Positions 34,101 to 45,726 of a stretch of 64,000 bases of DNA are shown in pieces. Source of the stretch: Hypericum androsaemum (Eukaryota > Streptophyta > Magnoliopsida > Malpighiales > Hypericaceae); the NCBI GenBank assembly GCA_963995505.1, contig OZ023180.1, forward strand, positions 8,901,263 through 8,965,262, written 5' to 3'. Within the stretch, counting starts at the first letter, position 1. The number at the start of each line of letters is the position of its first letter. The position numbers and the translations under genes were made by a program. The notes beneath the pieces are model-generated. The model was given only the letters and a program-made list of their open reading frames with translations. It was not told where the DNA came from and did no database searches.

Positions 34101-36015
34101 AGCGCAAGAGAAAGCATTTCAATTACTCAAAGAGAAGTTGACGAATGCTCCTTTATTAGCTTTACCTAATTTTTCTAAAACGTTTGAAGTTGAGTGTGAT
34201 GCTTCAGGTGTAGGTATTGGCGCTGTACTCATGCAAGATCGACGGCCAATTGCCTATTTCAGCGAGAAATTAAGCGGAGCATCTCTAAACTATCCGACCT
34301 ATGACAAAGAGTTGTATGCTTTAATTCGGACATTGGAGACATGGCAGCACTACTTGTGGCCCAAGGAATTCGTGATACACACTGATCATGAATCGTTGAA
34401 GCACTTGAAAGGGCAACACAAGCTGAATAAGAGGCATGCACGCTGGGTAGAATTCATTGAGACATTTCCTTATGTCATTCGCTACAAGCAAGGTAAGGAA
34501 AATGTGGTTGCCGATGCACTATCACGGAGGTATGCCTTGATCTCAACTCTTGATGCTAAGTTACTTGGTTTTGAACACATCAAAGAGTTGTATGCTGAAG
34601 ATATTGATTTTGGTGATCTATTCCGAGCTACGGAGAAGGGTGCGAGTAATAAATTCTTTCGGAATGAAGGTTACCTATTTCGTGAAAACAAACTTTGTGT
34701 GCCTAATTATTCTATGCGAGAATTGCTTATGCAGGAGGCACATGGAGGAGGATTGATGGGGCACTTTGGAATCGCAAAGACCTTGGCAATGCTACAAGAT
34801 CATTTCTTTTGGCCACACATGAAGAGGGATGTTGAAAGAGTTTGTGGCCGTTGCATCACTTGCAAGCAAGCCAAGTCAAAGGTAAAACCCCATGGTTTGT
34901 ATACGCCACTACCTATACCTAGTGAGCCTTGGATTGATATTTCTATGGACTTTGTGTTAGGACTTCCTAGGACTAAGCGTGGACGAGATTCTATCTTTGT
35001 GGTAGTGGATAGATTTTCTAAGATGGCACATTTTATTCCATGTCATAAAACTGATGACGCTTCTAATGTTGCTGATTTGTTCTTTAGAGAAATTGTTAGA
35101 TTGCATGGCATGCCTAGGACAATTATTTCTGATAGAGATGCTAAATTCTTGAGCTATTTTTGGAAGACCTTGTGGTGCAAGTTAGGTACTAAGTTGTTAT
35201 TCTCTACTACTTGTCATCCACAAACTGATGGTCAAACTGAAGTTGTGAATAGAACTCTATCTACACTCTTAAGAGCACTTATTAAGCATAACATTAAGAA
35301 TTGGGAGGAATGTTTGCCACATGTTGAATTTGCTTACAATCGATCAGTTCATTCTGCTACTCAATTCTCACCATTTGAGCTTGTTTATGGATTTAATCCT
35401 TTGACTCCATTGGATTTGTCACCTTTACCTTTGAGTGAGCATGTTAATTTAGATGGCAAGAAGAAGGCAGAATTTGTCAAGCAATTACATGAAAAGGCAA
35501 GGCTGAATATTGAGAAGAGAACGGAGCACTATGCAAGGCAAGCCAACAAAGGACGTCACAAAGTTGTCTTTGAGCCTGGTGAATGGGTTTGGTTGCATAT
35601 GCGAAAGGAGCGTTTTCCCGTTCAACGTCGCTCCAAGTTACTACCTCGTGGAGACGGTCCATTCCAAGTTTTAGAGCGCATTAATGACAATGCCTAAAAG
35701 CTTGATCTACCTGGTGAGTATAATGTAAGTGCTACATTTAATGTTGCTGACTTAAGCCCTTTTGATGCAGGTGAAGATTTGAGGGCAAATCCTTTTCAAG
35801 AGAGGGGGAATGATGTGAGACCATCCAACAACGAGCATGGAGCATTGCGTGTTCCAATTGGGCCGATTACAAGAGCACGGGCCAAGAAGCTTCAAGCTGA
35901 ACTGAATGGATTTATTGAAGGCATTCGGACTCAAGTTGAATCAAGCAAGCCCAAGGACGACCTAGAAGGCCATGTTAAGCCCATACACGTTATTGGTGCT
36001 ATTTTAGAAGCCTAG
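31171..36015 (+). pseudogene. gag-pol: R9 gag-pol, one premature stop
   Basis: Start chosen at [11 protein letters not shown], the homologue of the R4 start; an upstream in-frame ATG at 31129 lies in the leader. The frame is open to a TAA at 35695-35697 (tyrosine codon in INDNAYKLD), about codon 1509. The same frame then continues through the LTR to 36015. Zinc knuckle, DGG protease, YFDD, RNase H and the integrase HHCC and DDE motifs are all present. The gag N-terminus differs from R4: a duplicated ~35-residue segment ([21 protein letters not shown] and its second copy) replaces the R4 SESEEG stretch. Since the stop lies after the integrase core, a shortened enzyme lacking only the C-terminal tail could still be made. 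Confidence 0.92.
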
Positions 36016-36621
36016 CATGCGCAAGATTCTTTTGGATGCATGCAAACAGAATTTCAACTTATCTTGGACATGCATCCCTAAATTTTAGGAACTTCTTTTC
36101 CTATGTTTTAGGACGTGATATTTACTAGATATTCTAGTATCTATCTTAGTTTAGTTTGTTTTTCCTACTTAGTGAATAATTAGGCCAGAATCCCTTTTAT
36201 TTAGGAAGGTGAGTTTTGGCCAGCTTTGAACTCCTTATTTGGAGTTAGTTTTTGTTTAGGAATGTTTGAGACTTTTGGGGCCTATATAAAGGGACTCCTA
36301 GCAATAAAAACGTGGAAAACCTTTTATTCATTCAGAATATACTTAGCTATTGCTAGTTTGTGAGTTTTGATACTCATTGTGTGTTCTTGGTTAGGCTAGT
36401 GCGTCGCTTAGCTAGGGCAACGTATTTCACTTATCAAACAGATTATCCACCTCTGTTTGTGGCGTGATTCGACTTAAGGACTTGGGTTCTTGACTTCCAT
36501 TGATCGGGTTGCGGTGAGACATCACCAAGGTTCGTGCATTGCGTAGTTGGAGTTGGAGTATTTCTCATCCATCAAGTAGCAGCGATCCATTCGTGTGGAA
36601 TTCCCAGCGAGTTTTACATCA
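35811..36621 (+). repeat. 3' LTR of R9
   Basis: 811 bp, preceded by a purine tract (AAGAGAGGGGGAA), ends GTTTTACATCA against the R10 LTR fragment. Confidence 0.94.
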
Positions 36622-36746
36622 TTAGTCCATTGAAGTCAGATTGCAACTTCCTAGCTCTTGCTCTTGTCATTGGCCCAATTGGAACTTGAACTTGCTGCGA
36701 GTCTACAAGCTTGATAGTAGGTGCATCCTTAGGCTTACTCACATCA
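36622..36746 (-). repeat. 3' LTR fragment of R10
   Basis: The first ~125 bp of an R3-type LTR. It is cut exactly at the end of the R9 LTR. The missing last part of this LTR is probably the fragment at 42812-42962. Confidence 0.88.
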
Positions 36747-39700
36747 GTCCCCTCCTCTTGAAAAGGATTTGTCCTCAAATCATCACCTACATCAAACGGA
36801 CTCAAGTCAGCCACGTTAAACGAAGCACTTACATTATACTCACCCGGAAGGTCTAGCTTGTAGGCATTATCATTGATGCGTTCTATCACTTGGAATGGAC
36901 CATCTCCCCGTGGTAGCAACTTTGAACGTCTTTGGACAGGAAAATGCTCCTTCCTCATATGTAGCCAAACCCAATCTCCCGGCTCAAAGACAACCTTGTG
37001 CCTTCCTTTGTTTGCTTGCCTCGCATAGTGCTCCGTGCGCTTCTCGATGTTCATTCTTGCTTTCTCATGTAACTGCTTGACAAATTCAGCTTTCTTCTTG
37101 CCATCTAAGTTAACATGCTCACTCGAAGGTAGAGGTGATAAATCCAATGGAGTCAAAGGATTAAATCCATAAACAAGCTCAAATGGTGAGAATTGAGTAG
37201 CAGAATGGACAGAACGATTATAAGCAAACTCAACATGAGGCAAACATTCTTCCCAAGTCTTAATGTTATGCTTAATGAGTGCTCTCAAAAGTGTAGACAA
37301 AGTCCTATTCACTACTTCAGTTTGACCATCAGTTTGAGGATGACAAGTAGTAGAAAACAACAACTTAGTACCTAACTTGCACCACAAGGTCTTCCAAAAG
37401 TAACTTAGGAATTTAGCATCTCTATCAGAGATAATTGTCCTAGGCATGCCATGCAACCTAACAACCTCTCTAAAGAATAAATCAGCAATGTTTGAAGCAT
37501 CATCAGTCTTATGACATGGAATGAAATGTGCCATCTTAGAAAACCTATCCACTACCACAAAAATTGAATCTCTTCCACGCTTAGTCTTAGGTAGTCCTAA
37601 CACAAAATCCATAGAGATATCAATCCAAGGCTCACTAGGTATAGGTAGTGGGTTGTACAAACCATGGGGTTTTACCTTTGACTTGGCTTGCTTGCAAGTG
37701 ATGCAACGACCACAAACTCTCTCAACGTCTCTCTTCTTGTGTGGCCAAAAGAAATGATCTTGTAGCATTGCCAAGGTCTTTGCAATTCCAAAATGCCCCA
37801 TTAAGCCACCTCCATGTGCCTCCTGAATGAGTAATTCTCGCATCGAGCAATTAGCCACACAAAGTTTGTTTTCACGAAATAGGTAACCTTCATTACGAAA
37901 GAACTTACCAAATGCACTTCTTCCAGTGGATCTAAACAACTCGCTAAAATCAACATCATCAACATACATGTCTTTAATGTGTTCAAAGCCAAGTAGTTTA
38001 GCATCAAGAGTTGAGATCAAGGCGTACCTTCGTGATAGTGCATCAGCCACTACATTTTCCTTACCTTGCTTGTAGCGAATGACATAAGGAAATGTCTCAA
38101 TGAATTCCACCCATCGTGCATGCCTCTTGTTCAGCTTGTGTTGCCCCTTTAAGTGCTTGAGTGACTCATGATCAGTGTGAATCACGAACTCCTTTGGCCA
38201 CAAGTAATGCTGCCATGTCTCCAATGCTCGAACTAGTGCGTACAACTCCTTGTCATAGGTCGGGTAATTCAAGGTTGCACCACTTAGTTTCTCACTAAAG
38301 TATGCAATGGGTCTTCCTTCTTGCATAAGGACAGCTCCAATTCCTATACCAGAAGCATCACACTCTATTTCAAAAGTCTTAGAGAAATTAGGTAAAGCTA
38401 ACAAGGGTGCATTAGTCAACTTCCCTTTTAGTAGTTGGAAGGCCTTCTCTTGAGCTTCTCCCCAAGTAAAGCCCACATTCTTCTTGATGACTCCAGTTAT
38501 GGGTGCGGCTATGCTACTAAAGTCCTTCACAAATCTCCTATAAAAACTAGCTAGTCCATGAAAGCTCCTAACATTAGCAACACTTGTAGGGCTTGGCCAT
38601 TCACGGATAGCTCGGATCTTTTCTTCATCAACCTGTATTCCGTTAGCTCCAACAACAAAACCCAAGAATACAAGCTTATCCGTACAAAAGGTACACTTCT
38701 TCAAGTTAGCAAACAATTGATCTTCTCTAAGTGCATCTAAGACAGATCTCAAATGTTCTAAATGATCCTCCATGCTCTTGCTATAAATGAGTATATCATC
38801 AAAGTAAACAACCACAAATTTACCAATGAATGGACGTAGAACATGATTCATGAGTCGCATAAACGTGCTAGGTGCGTTGGACAAACCAAATGGCATGACC
38901 ATCCACTCATACAACCCATACTTTGTTTTAAAAGCAGTCTTCCACTCATCTCCTTCTTTCATCCTAATTTGATGATAACCACTCTTCAAATCAATCTTAG
39001 AAAACATGCAAGAACCATGCAACTCATCTAACATGTCATCTAAACGAGGAATAGGGTGACGATATTTTACCGTTATGTTGTTGACTGCTCGGCAATCAAC
39101 ACACATTCTCCATGATTTATCCTTCTTGGGCACAAGTAGGACTGGAACAGCACATGGACTCATGCTCACCCTTTCTCCAATAGCTCGTTGACTTGCTTCT
39201 CAAGCTCCTTTGTTTCTTCAGGATTGCTTCTATATGCGGGACGGTTAGGTATGGCAGCTCCCGGAACAAAGTCTATTTGATGTTCAATCCCACCAATAGG
39301 TGGCAAACCAGGTGGTAGCTCGTCGGGAAAGACATCCTTGTAGTCCTTCAAAAGAGACACAACCGTACTAGGTACATGTGGTTCAAGCTCATTAGTGTTT
39401 AAAAGCGCCTCTCTATACCGAAGTAAGATCATAGGCTTCTTTTCAAAGCATGCTTGCTTAATATCACTTGCTCCCACATAGTAATTCCTTTTCCAACTCT
39501 CGGTTTTTCTCTCATTGGCCGTTTTAATTTCTGTTTTTCCGGCTTCTTTTGTTTTCTCAATCTTTTCCTCTCCATTGGCCGTTTTTCTTATCTTTTTTTC
39601 GGCTTCTTCTCTCCTCTCAATCCTTTTCTTTTTGTCACGCTCTCTTTGCTCATCACTTTCTTTTTGCAACTGTCGTTGATCTTCACAAACTTGTGATGGT

Positions 39701-41298
39701 GACAAGGGTGCCAAGGTGATTACTCTCTTCTTAAGTATAAATGAATATTTGTTGGTGTAGCCATCATGATGCACTTTCCTATCAAACTGCCATGGCCTTC
39801 CTAACAATAGATGACCAGCTTGCATTGGTACAACATCACACAACACTTCATCCTCATAGTTGCCAATGCGGAATGTTACCAATACTTGCTTCATCACTCG
39901 TACTTCTCCACTATCATTCAGCCATTGTAGTTTGTAAGGCTTAGGGTGTTTTCCAGTGAGTAACCCTAACTTCTCCACCATAGTAGTGCTTGCGACATTA
40001 GCACAACTTCCTCCATCTATGATGACACTACACACCTTGTCTTTGACATAGCACCTTGTGTGAAAAATATTTTCTCTTTGAGCCACATCATTTTCTTCTT
40101 TTACTTGCACATTCAATGCTCTTCTAGACACAAGAGTAAGCCTCTCAGCAGCTTGGTACTCTTCCTCGGATACGTCCTCCAAAGAAGGCATGCTTTCATG
40201 CTCCGAATCCTCTTCTTCAGTTTCAATCTCTCCACTTTCCTTGATCACCATTGCTTGCTTGTTAGGGCATTGACTTGAGATGTGCCCTCTTCCTTGACAC
40301 TTAAAGCACTTGATATCACGGTTCCTAGCTGGAGTGACTTCCACTTTCCTTTGAGAATTAGCTTGAGAACTCTCGGATTTATGCTCTACTTTGGCTGCTT
40401 GTGGCTTGTCAAACTTCTTTTGGTAGTTTGGCTTCCAAGTAGAACTCGATGTAGCTCTTGTTCTCCCCTCTCCTCTCTTGAGTTGCTTCTCAATTTTCGT
40501 TGCCATATGCACCATGTCCTCCAACTCCACATAGTGTTGCAACTCAACTTTGTCTTGAATTTCAGGATTGAGTCCATTCAAGAATCTTGCCATTGTAACT
40601 TCTCTATCTTCATCTATATCAGCTCTTATCATGGCCATCTCCATCTGATTGAAATACTCCTCCACGCTCAAATTTCCTTGCCTCATTCCTTGTAACTTCT
40701 TATACAGCCCTCTATAGTAATGACTTGGAACAAATCTCTTCCTTATCACCACTTTCATGTCTTCCCAAGTAGCTATAGGGCGTTCTCCATTTCTCCTCCT
40801 GCTTGTCACAAGTTGATCCCACCAAGTTATAGCATAATCAGTGAATTCGGTGATGGCAAGTTTTACCTTCTTTGCTTCGGAGCTATTGTGGCAATCAAAC
40901 ACGAACTCAATCTTCTTCTCCCACTCTAAGTACGCCTCCGGGTCAGAACGACCAGCAAAGGAGGGTATCTTCAGTTTGATACTCCCTATGTTGTCGTCTC
41001 TCTTTTGCCTCGCCTCCCTAGGTGGGCGGTTTGTTCTTGCTCTCCTAAGACTCCTTGTAGAGCCAACGCCTTCTTCAGATTCAGAATCAGCTCCGCTCGA
41101 CTCTCCAATAGGTACTCCTCTCCTACGCCTTTGGAGTTCGCCTCGCGTTTGGGGGTTGTCACGAGAATTCTCCACGGCATCCACGCGTAGTTGCAATGGC
41201 TCCATCTGAGCTTGCACCATATGCTCGAGCTTCCCGGCCAAGGCATCCACTAATAACTTAAGGTCTATGCTTCCCATAGTTTGACCTTCATGCGACAT
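36747..41298 (-). pseudogene. gag-pol: R10 gag-pol, broken by one 10-bp deletion
   Basis: Read from 41298 down. The first 710 codons (gag, zinc knuckle, DGG protease, start of RT) end at a TGA near 39167, where ten bases of the R4-type sequence between GAGAAAGGG and GAGCATGAG are missing. The rest (851 codons: RT with YFDD, RNase H, integrase) is open in another frame. It runs into the LTR fragment and on to a stop at 36614. All catalytic motifs are present; the HHCC histidines and cysteines are intact. So one small deletion is the main lesion. Confidence 0.92.
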
Positions 41299-41937
41299 GT
41301 TTGCTACAAGAAAAATTGGTTAGTAATAAAAAAATATGGCCTCACAAGCTCACTCCCTTACGTGTATACTCTCAATGTAAGGTGCACTCAAGTTCACTCG
41401 TGTTTGCACTCAAATATTTGGCCTTTCACTCTAAGGTACTCGCACACTCTTGCCTTTTTCCCCTCGTGATACTTGTATGTTCTTACTATAGCTAGAACAG
41501 CCTTTGCTTGAACTTCACGCTTCACAGAATGTTAAAGTTCCTCTTTTGGCCTTTCTTTGCTTTTTAGTCTTGCTTGTCCCTTTTCTTGATCAGCTGCTGC
41601 GCCTTCTTTAGTTCGCTAGCTTCCTTTTTGATTTTGCTTCCTCTTTAGCTTGCGGCTTCCAAATTAGTCGTGCGGGCCAACTTAGGACTAACTTCTTCCT
41701 GTTTTGTTTCCTCTCTTTTTTTTTCTTTTTTTTTTCTTTCCTTTTCTTTTTCTTTTCTTTCCTTTTCTTTTCTTTTCTTTTCTTTTCTTTTTCTTTTCTT
41801 TTCTTTTCTTTTCTTTTCTCTCGAATAGCGAAGAACCTCACGGATTAGCAAGCAACAAAACGAACCCCAAAAAAAAAAAAAGAACAAGAATAACAAGGAT
41901 AATGAACTAAAGTAACAAGCTAAGCTCTGATACCAAA
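41299..41937 (-). other. 5' leader of R10
   Basis: On the minus strand: primer site (plus-strand 41924-41935), GAAAA purine tract (41700-41820), the shared leader block, AAAAGGCAAG (plus-strand 41449-41458) and TACTAAC with TTGTAG before the ATG. Confidence 0.82.
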
Positions 41938-42758
41938 TGATATGAATCTCAGCGGAAAAGACTCACAACTCGGACCGTTTGTTACTTCAGAATGGAACAG
42001 ATCACAACTCACAAAGAACTCACAAGAACTAAGGCGCGAAATTGAACCTTAACCCGCTGCAAGAGCTTCTGAACCTTGACCTAAGGTCGTATCATGCCAG
42101 GAGCGGGGATGGATGATCCGCTTGATAAGTGAAAGATAAATTCTAGCCAAGACGACTCACCAGCCTAAGCAAGAACAAACGAGTATCTAAACTCACAATT
42201 AGCCAATGCTAAGTAATTCTCCGAATTGTTATGTCTTTATTGAATGAGGATGCCTCTTTATATAGGCTCCATAAGTCTTTCAACTTCCTAAACGAAAACT
42301 AACTCCAAATAAGGAGTTCAAGGCTGGCCAAAACTCTCCTTCCTAATTTAAAGGGATTCTGGCCGAAATATTCAACTAAGTAGGAAAACAATCTAAACAT
42401 AGATAACTAATAGACTATCTAGTAAATATCACGTCCTAAAACATAGTAGATGCAATTCCTAAAATTTAGGGACGCATGTCCAAGATAAGCTTGAAATTCA
42501 CGTGCGCATGAATCCAGGAGATTGCGTGCATCTCAAACTTCCCATTTAGCTTCCAAAACGTGCATGGGCCTCCCTTGGGTTTCTTGGACGTCCTTGGTCC
42601 TCCACGCACTTACTTGAGCCCAAACTTCTTGCATTAGTCCGTTGAAGTCAGATTGCAACTTCCTAGCTCTTGCTCTTGTCATTGGCCCAATTGGAACTTG
42701 AACTTGCTGCGAGTCTACAAGCTTGATAGCAGGTGCATCCTTAGGCTTACTCACATCA
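41938..42758 (-). repeat. 5' LTR of R10
   Basis: 821 bp, reverse complement of the R3-type LTR; its outer end TGATGTGAG borders CGCAA at 42759. Confidence 0.93.
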
Positions 42759-42802
42759 CGCAAGGAGTATCTAACTCACAAAATTATCAAGAAAAGCAAG
42801 GA
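42759..42802 (-). repeat. Inverted piece of a solo LTR (upstream part of 42963-43202)
   Basis: Its reverse complement (ending GAGTTAGATACTCCTTGCG) joins naturally to TTGCGTGTTCTTGC at 42963. Other LTRs here have TTTGATACTC followed closely by GTGTTCTTG. So it is the upstream part of the same LTR, now reversed. Confidence 0.7.
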
Positions 42803-42839
42803 GAGCTTCTGAACCTTAGGTCAAGGTTCAGAAGCTCTC
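42801..42839. repeat. Perfect 17-bp inverted repeat (hairpin) at a rearrangement junction
   Basis: Arms 42801-42817 and 42823-42839 are exact reverse complements with the loop AGGTC. The right arm is ordinary group A U5 (AAGGTTCAGAAGCTC). The left arm is a reversed copy not present in normal LTRs, and it copies the right arm's local variant CTCTC. Confidence 0.9.
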
Positions 42840-42962
42840 GCAGCGGGTTAAGGTTCAATTTCGCGCCTTAGTTCTTGTGAGTTCTTTGTGAGTTGTGATC
42901 TGTTCCATTCTGAAGTAACAAACGGTCCGAGTTGTGAGTCTTTTCCGCTGAGATTCATATCA
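42812..42962 (+). repeat. Isolated end of an R3-type LTR (U5), probably the lost end of the R10 3' LTR
   Basis: Matches the last ~150 bp of the R3 and R10 LTRs up to GATTCATATCA, then TTGCG. No primer site follows, so it is a 3' LTR end or a scrap. Confidence 0.85.
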
Positions 42963-43202
42963 TTGCGTGTTCTTGCTAATTGCTGGATTGCTTAGCTTGA
43001 GCGAAACTTTTCACTTATCAAACGATTCACCCATCATCGTTTGTGGAGTGGTTCGACTTGGACCATAGGTTCTCGAATTTCCATTGCTTGGGTTGCGGAT
43101 CTTCTAATCCAAGGTTCTTGCAAGGCTCGAGTTCGGGGGTTGCAGTCTCTTCCATCCAAAGTAGCACGATCCGTTGTGAATCTCCTGCCGAGGTTCATAT
43201 CA
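42963..43202 (+). repeat. LTR end fragment, unassigned LTR family
   Basis: It shares only general U5 features with other LTRs here (ACTTATCAAACGATTC, CGTTTGTGG, ending GGTTCATATCA). It is interrupted on the left by the R10-type LTR end at TTGCG. Confidence 0.75.
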
Positions 43203-43397
43203 ATTAGTTTTCAGTTAGTTGTTCTTATTGTATTCTGAGTTGGAGAAAGAAAATAAAAAATAAAAAAAGAGAGAAAAATCCAGAAAAAGGAAAGAAAGAA
43301 AAAAAGGCAGCCTATAAAGGAAAAAAGGAGGCTGAAAAAAGTTTGACAAAAGTTCAAAAAAAGTAGAAAGAAAAAAAAAGAGAGAACGTGCAAGAAC

Positions 43398-44374
43398 ATG
43401 TCCTACGATTACTCAAGAAGAAACTTTGAAGGTGATGAGTCATTGGCTGATCCAAAAAAGTTTATGGAGGCCATGATGAGTGAGATGAATTGCATGGAGA
43501 GTGGGGAGATCAAGAAGTTTCACAAGCGGATAGATCGGATTGAGAGCAAACTTTCAGTGCAGGTACAAGTTGTTCCTAATGTATGTAGGGATACAAGAGC
43601 TCAACAAAGGAAGATTGGGATGAGAGGTGATAGCACTCATCGAGTTATAGCGTGGGATGATGAAGACAGCTGGGAGAAACTTATGTCTTTGGCAAGGAAA
43701 ATTTACCTGCATACAAGAGAAGTTAGTGATGTGCAACGAAAGAAAATCATTCAAGCTAACTGCGACATTGAGGAAAAGGTATGTTGTTCTGAAATTGGTA
43801 TGCCTTCAGATGAAGTTCTTGAAGAGGTTTTGACATGGGAGGAGTTTGGTGAATATTCCATTGATTTATTTGATGGAGATTATTTTGATGACCATACCAT
43901 GTCATTACTTTACCTAAGAGATTTATTTGATGCATCATCTGTGGTGGATATCGTTCACATGAAGAAGTGCACAATTCCTATTGATGGTGAACATGAAGAA
44001 CTTATTGTTGCTTTTAACAAGGAAGAGGATCAACCCATATCTTACATGTTTCCAGATTTTCACGTTGAATATGTTGAGCATTTTGATTTCTTGGAAGTTG
44101 ACAAGATTGATTATGTTGGTGGTTTACCATTGATCAATTTATGGAATAGTTTGAAGGTTGCAGAAAGGCATATTCGAATAAATAAATCTTGGGCTTTTGA
44201 TTTGGAGATGATATCAGATTGTTTATGTTAGAAGTATCTATTCTGTTGGAGAGGAAGGTATCAAGTACAACCACGACGTTCGAAGACTCAACCTTGTTCC
44301 AGCATGGTTGTTAATTTGTGGCACTATAACATATGCGAGGATTTGAGGACAAATCACTTTTAAGAGGAGGGGAA
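43398..44374 (+). pseudogene. R11 NA-family protein, diverged, stop near the C-terminus
   Basis: Starts MSYDYSRRNFEG after the purine-rich leader. It is open for 277 codons to a TAG at 44229-44231. The same frame then continues with KYLFCW, RGRYQVQPRRS and DLRTNHF-like sequence to the LTR. It is clearly homologous to the R8 protein, with the core VLTWEEFGEYSIDLFDG, FDDHTMSLLYLRDLF and VDIVHMKKC strongly kept. The N-terminal linker is different in length and sequence. That pattern, a kept core and a free linker, argues that the protein was under selection. Function unknown. Confidence 0.82.
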
Positions 44375-45167
44375 TGATATGAATATGGGAAGCACTCATA
44401 TGATGATTTCAAGTGCCAATCTGACCAAGTGAGAGAGCACACACAAAGCACTTAAAGTCACAACTTTGTGGGCTGATTTCCAAGCTTACATCGGAGAGTT
44501 GGACCCAAGCAAATTTATTAAAGTCCATGGACCAAGAGCCACGAAATTCAGCTGAGTTTATGACCTTAATACAAGTTCTAGAAGGTCCATTCAGCAGTCA
44601 AGATCCACAAGAGTGATTCTCTCTGATTTGGGAATTCTATTTAGGAAATAAATTTCAGCCATGAGTATTGTTTAGGAAATTAGTTCCAGCAACTTTTGGC
44701 TTGCTTGTCACATTTTGGCCTTCCTAAAAGGTTTAGATTTGATTCCCTTTTTAGTTTATCTTTACAGCCAAAATTCTGGCCAATTTAGGAAGTATTTTGA
44801 TTTGAAATCTCTTTATAATATTGAGCCTATTTATAGAGGCTTATGCAATGAGAAGAGGCAGAATATTTTGATCAAAAAATGTGAGCAAGTCTCTCCCTTG
44901 GTTCTACGGAACTTCTCGAACACAGCGGAGCGATTCCGTAGAGTTCACCATCGACTTATCAAGCGGAGCATCATCACCATTTGTGGCGTCATCAACATAT
45001 CAAGGTTCTTTGTTTCAACTCAAGCAGTGGGTCGCGGTCGTAATACCAAGGTTCTTGTTTGGTTGTGAGCATCGGGTCGAGATCTCCATCACAAACTGAT
45101 CTAGAATGATCTGGGATTTCAACACTTCGTGGACGGGTCTCGTGCATCATTGACGGGGTTCGTATCA
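44375..45167 (+). repeat. 3' LTR of R11 (R2 type)
   Basis: 793 bp, TGATATGAATATG to GGTTCGTATCA. From 44584 it matches 17885-18467, and its first part resembles 4497-4738. This gives an NA internal region with a group A type LTR. Confidence 0.88.
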
Positions 45168-45726
45168 ATATTGCCTTTTCCTTGTAATTTTTTCGCCTTT
45201 TCTTGCCATATCTTACCCTATCTTGCCTTGCCTTTTCCTTGCCTTTTCTTGCCTTATCTTTCCTTTTGATTCCTTTTCCTTGCCTTTTCTTAATGTTTCT
45301 TGACTTATCTTTCTTTTTCTTTCCTTTTCTAGCCGTTTCTTGCCTTATCATTCTTTTTCTTACCTTTTCTTGCCTTTTCCATGCCTTTTCTATCCTTATC
45401 TTGCCTTTTCTCATCTTTTCCTTGCCTTTTCTTACCGTTTCTTGCCTTATCTTCTCTTTTCTTGCCTTATATTTCCTTTTCTTGCCTTTTCATGCCTCTT
45501 CCATGCCTTTTCTTTCCTTTTCCATGCCTTTTCTTGCCTTATCTTGCCATTTCTTGCCATATTTTACCTTATCATTTCTTTACTTTCCTTTTCTTGCCTA
45601 TTCTTGCCATTTCTGACCTTTTCTTGCCTTTTCTTGCCCTTTCTTGCCTTTTCCTTACCTTTTCTTGCCTTTTCTTGCCTTTTCTTTCCTTTTCTTGCCT
45701 TATCTTTCCTTTTTTTTACCTTATCT
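45168..45726 (+). repeat. Satellite, 10-bp unit (left of R12)
   Basis: CTTGCCTTTT-type repeats. The first ~190 bp match ~56489-56700 of the main array, including the irregular marks TTCCTTGTAATTTT and TAATGTTTCTTGAC. R12 is inserted at its right edge with duplication TATCT, so it is continuous with 52532 onward. ORFs here are repeat artefacts. Confidence 0.93.

Larger units (their letters stand above)
29808..36621 (+). mobile_element. R9: group A element with 811-bp LTRs, nearly intact, flanks mismatched
   Basis: LTRs at 29808-30618 and 35811-36621 with about eight differences by eye (~1%). The primer site is 30621-30632. One nonsense codon breaks gag-pol. The left flank is R6 (GTAAC) and the right flank is the R10 LTR (TTAGT), so there is no target duplication and the two flanks come from different elements. 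It is likely a recombinant of two copies. Confidence 0.93.
36622..42758 (-). mobile_element. R10: group A element (R3 subfamily) on the minus strand, 3' LTR cut
   Basis: On the minus strand: 5' LTR 42758-41938, leader, gag-pol and the first 125 bp of the 3' LTR (36746-36622), then R9. On the minus strand the five bases before the 5' LTR are TTGCG (plus strand 42759-42763). The same TTGCG stands at 42963-42967 in the plus orientation, after an isolated LTR end. This pair is explained by an inversion. Confidence 0.9.
42963..45167 (+). mobile_element. R11: NA-type element with unlike ends, primer site deleted
   Basis: The end of an unfamiliar LTR (42963-43202) is joined directly to NA-like leader sequence at ATTAGTTTTC, so no primer site is present. 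The NA ORF, the polypurine tract AAGAGGAGGGGAA and a 793-bp R2-type 3' LTR (44375-45167) follow. The left LTR fragment does not match the right LTR, so the element is a recombinant or has lost its own 5' end. The right flank is satellite. Confidence 0.8.

Noticed and set aside
45167..45168. A target duplication for R11
   Set aside because: Its left end is a foreign LTR fragment without primer site, so no matching 5-bp pair can be assigned.
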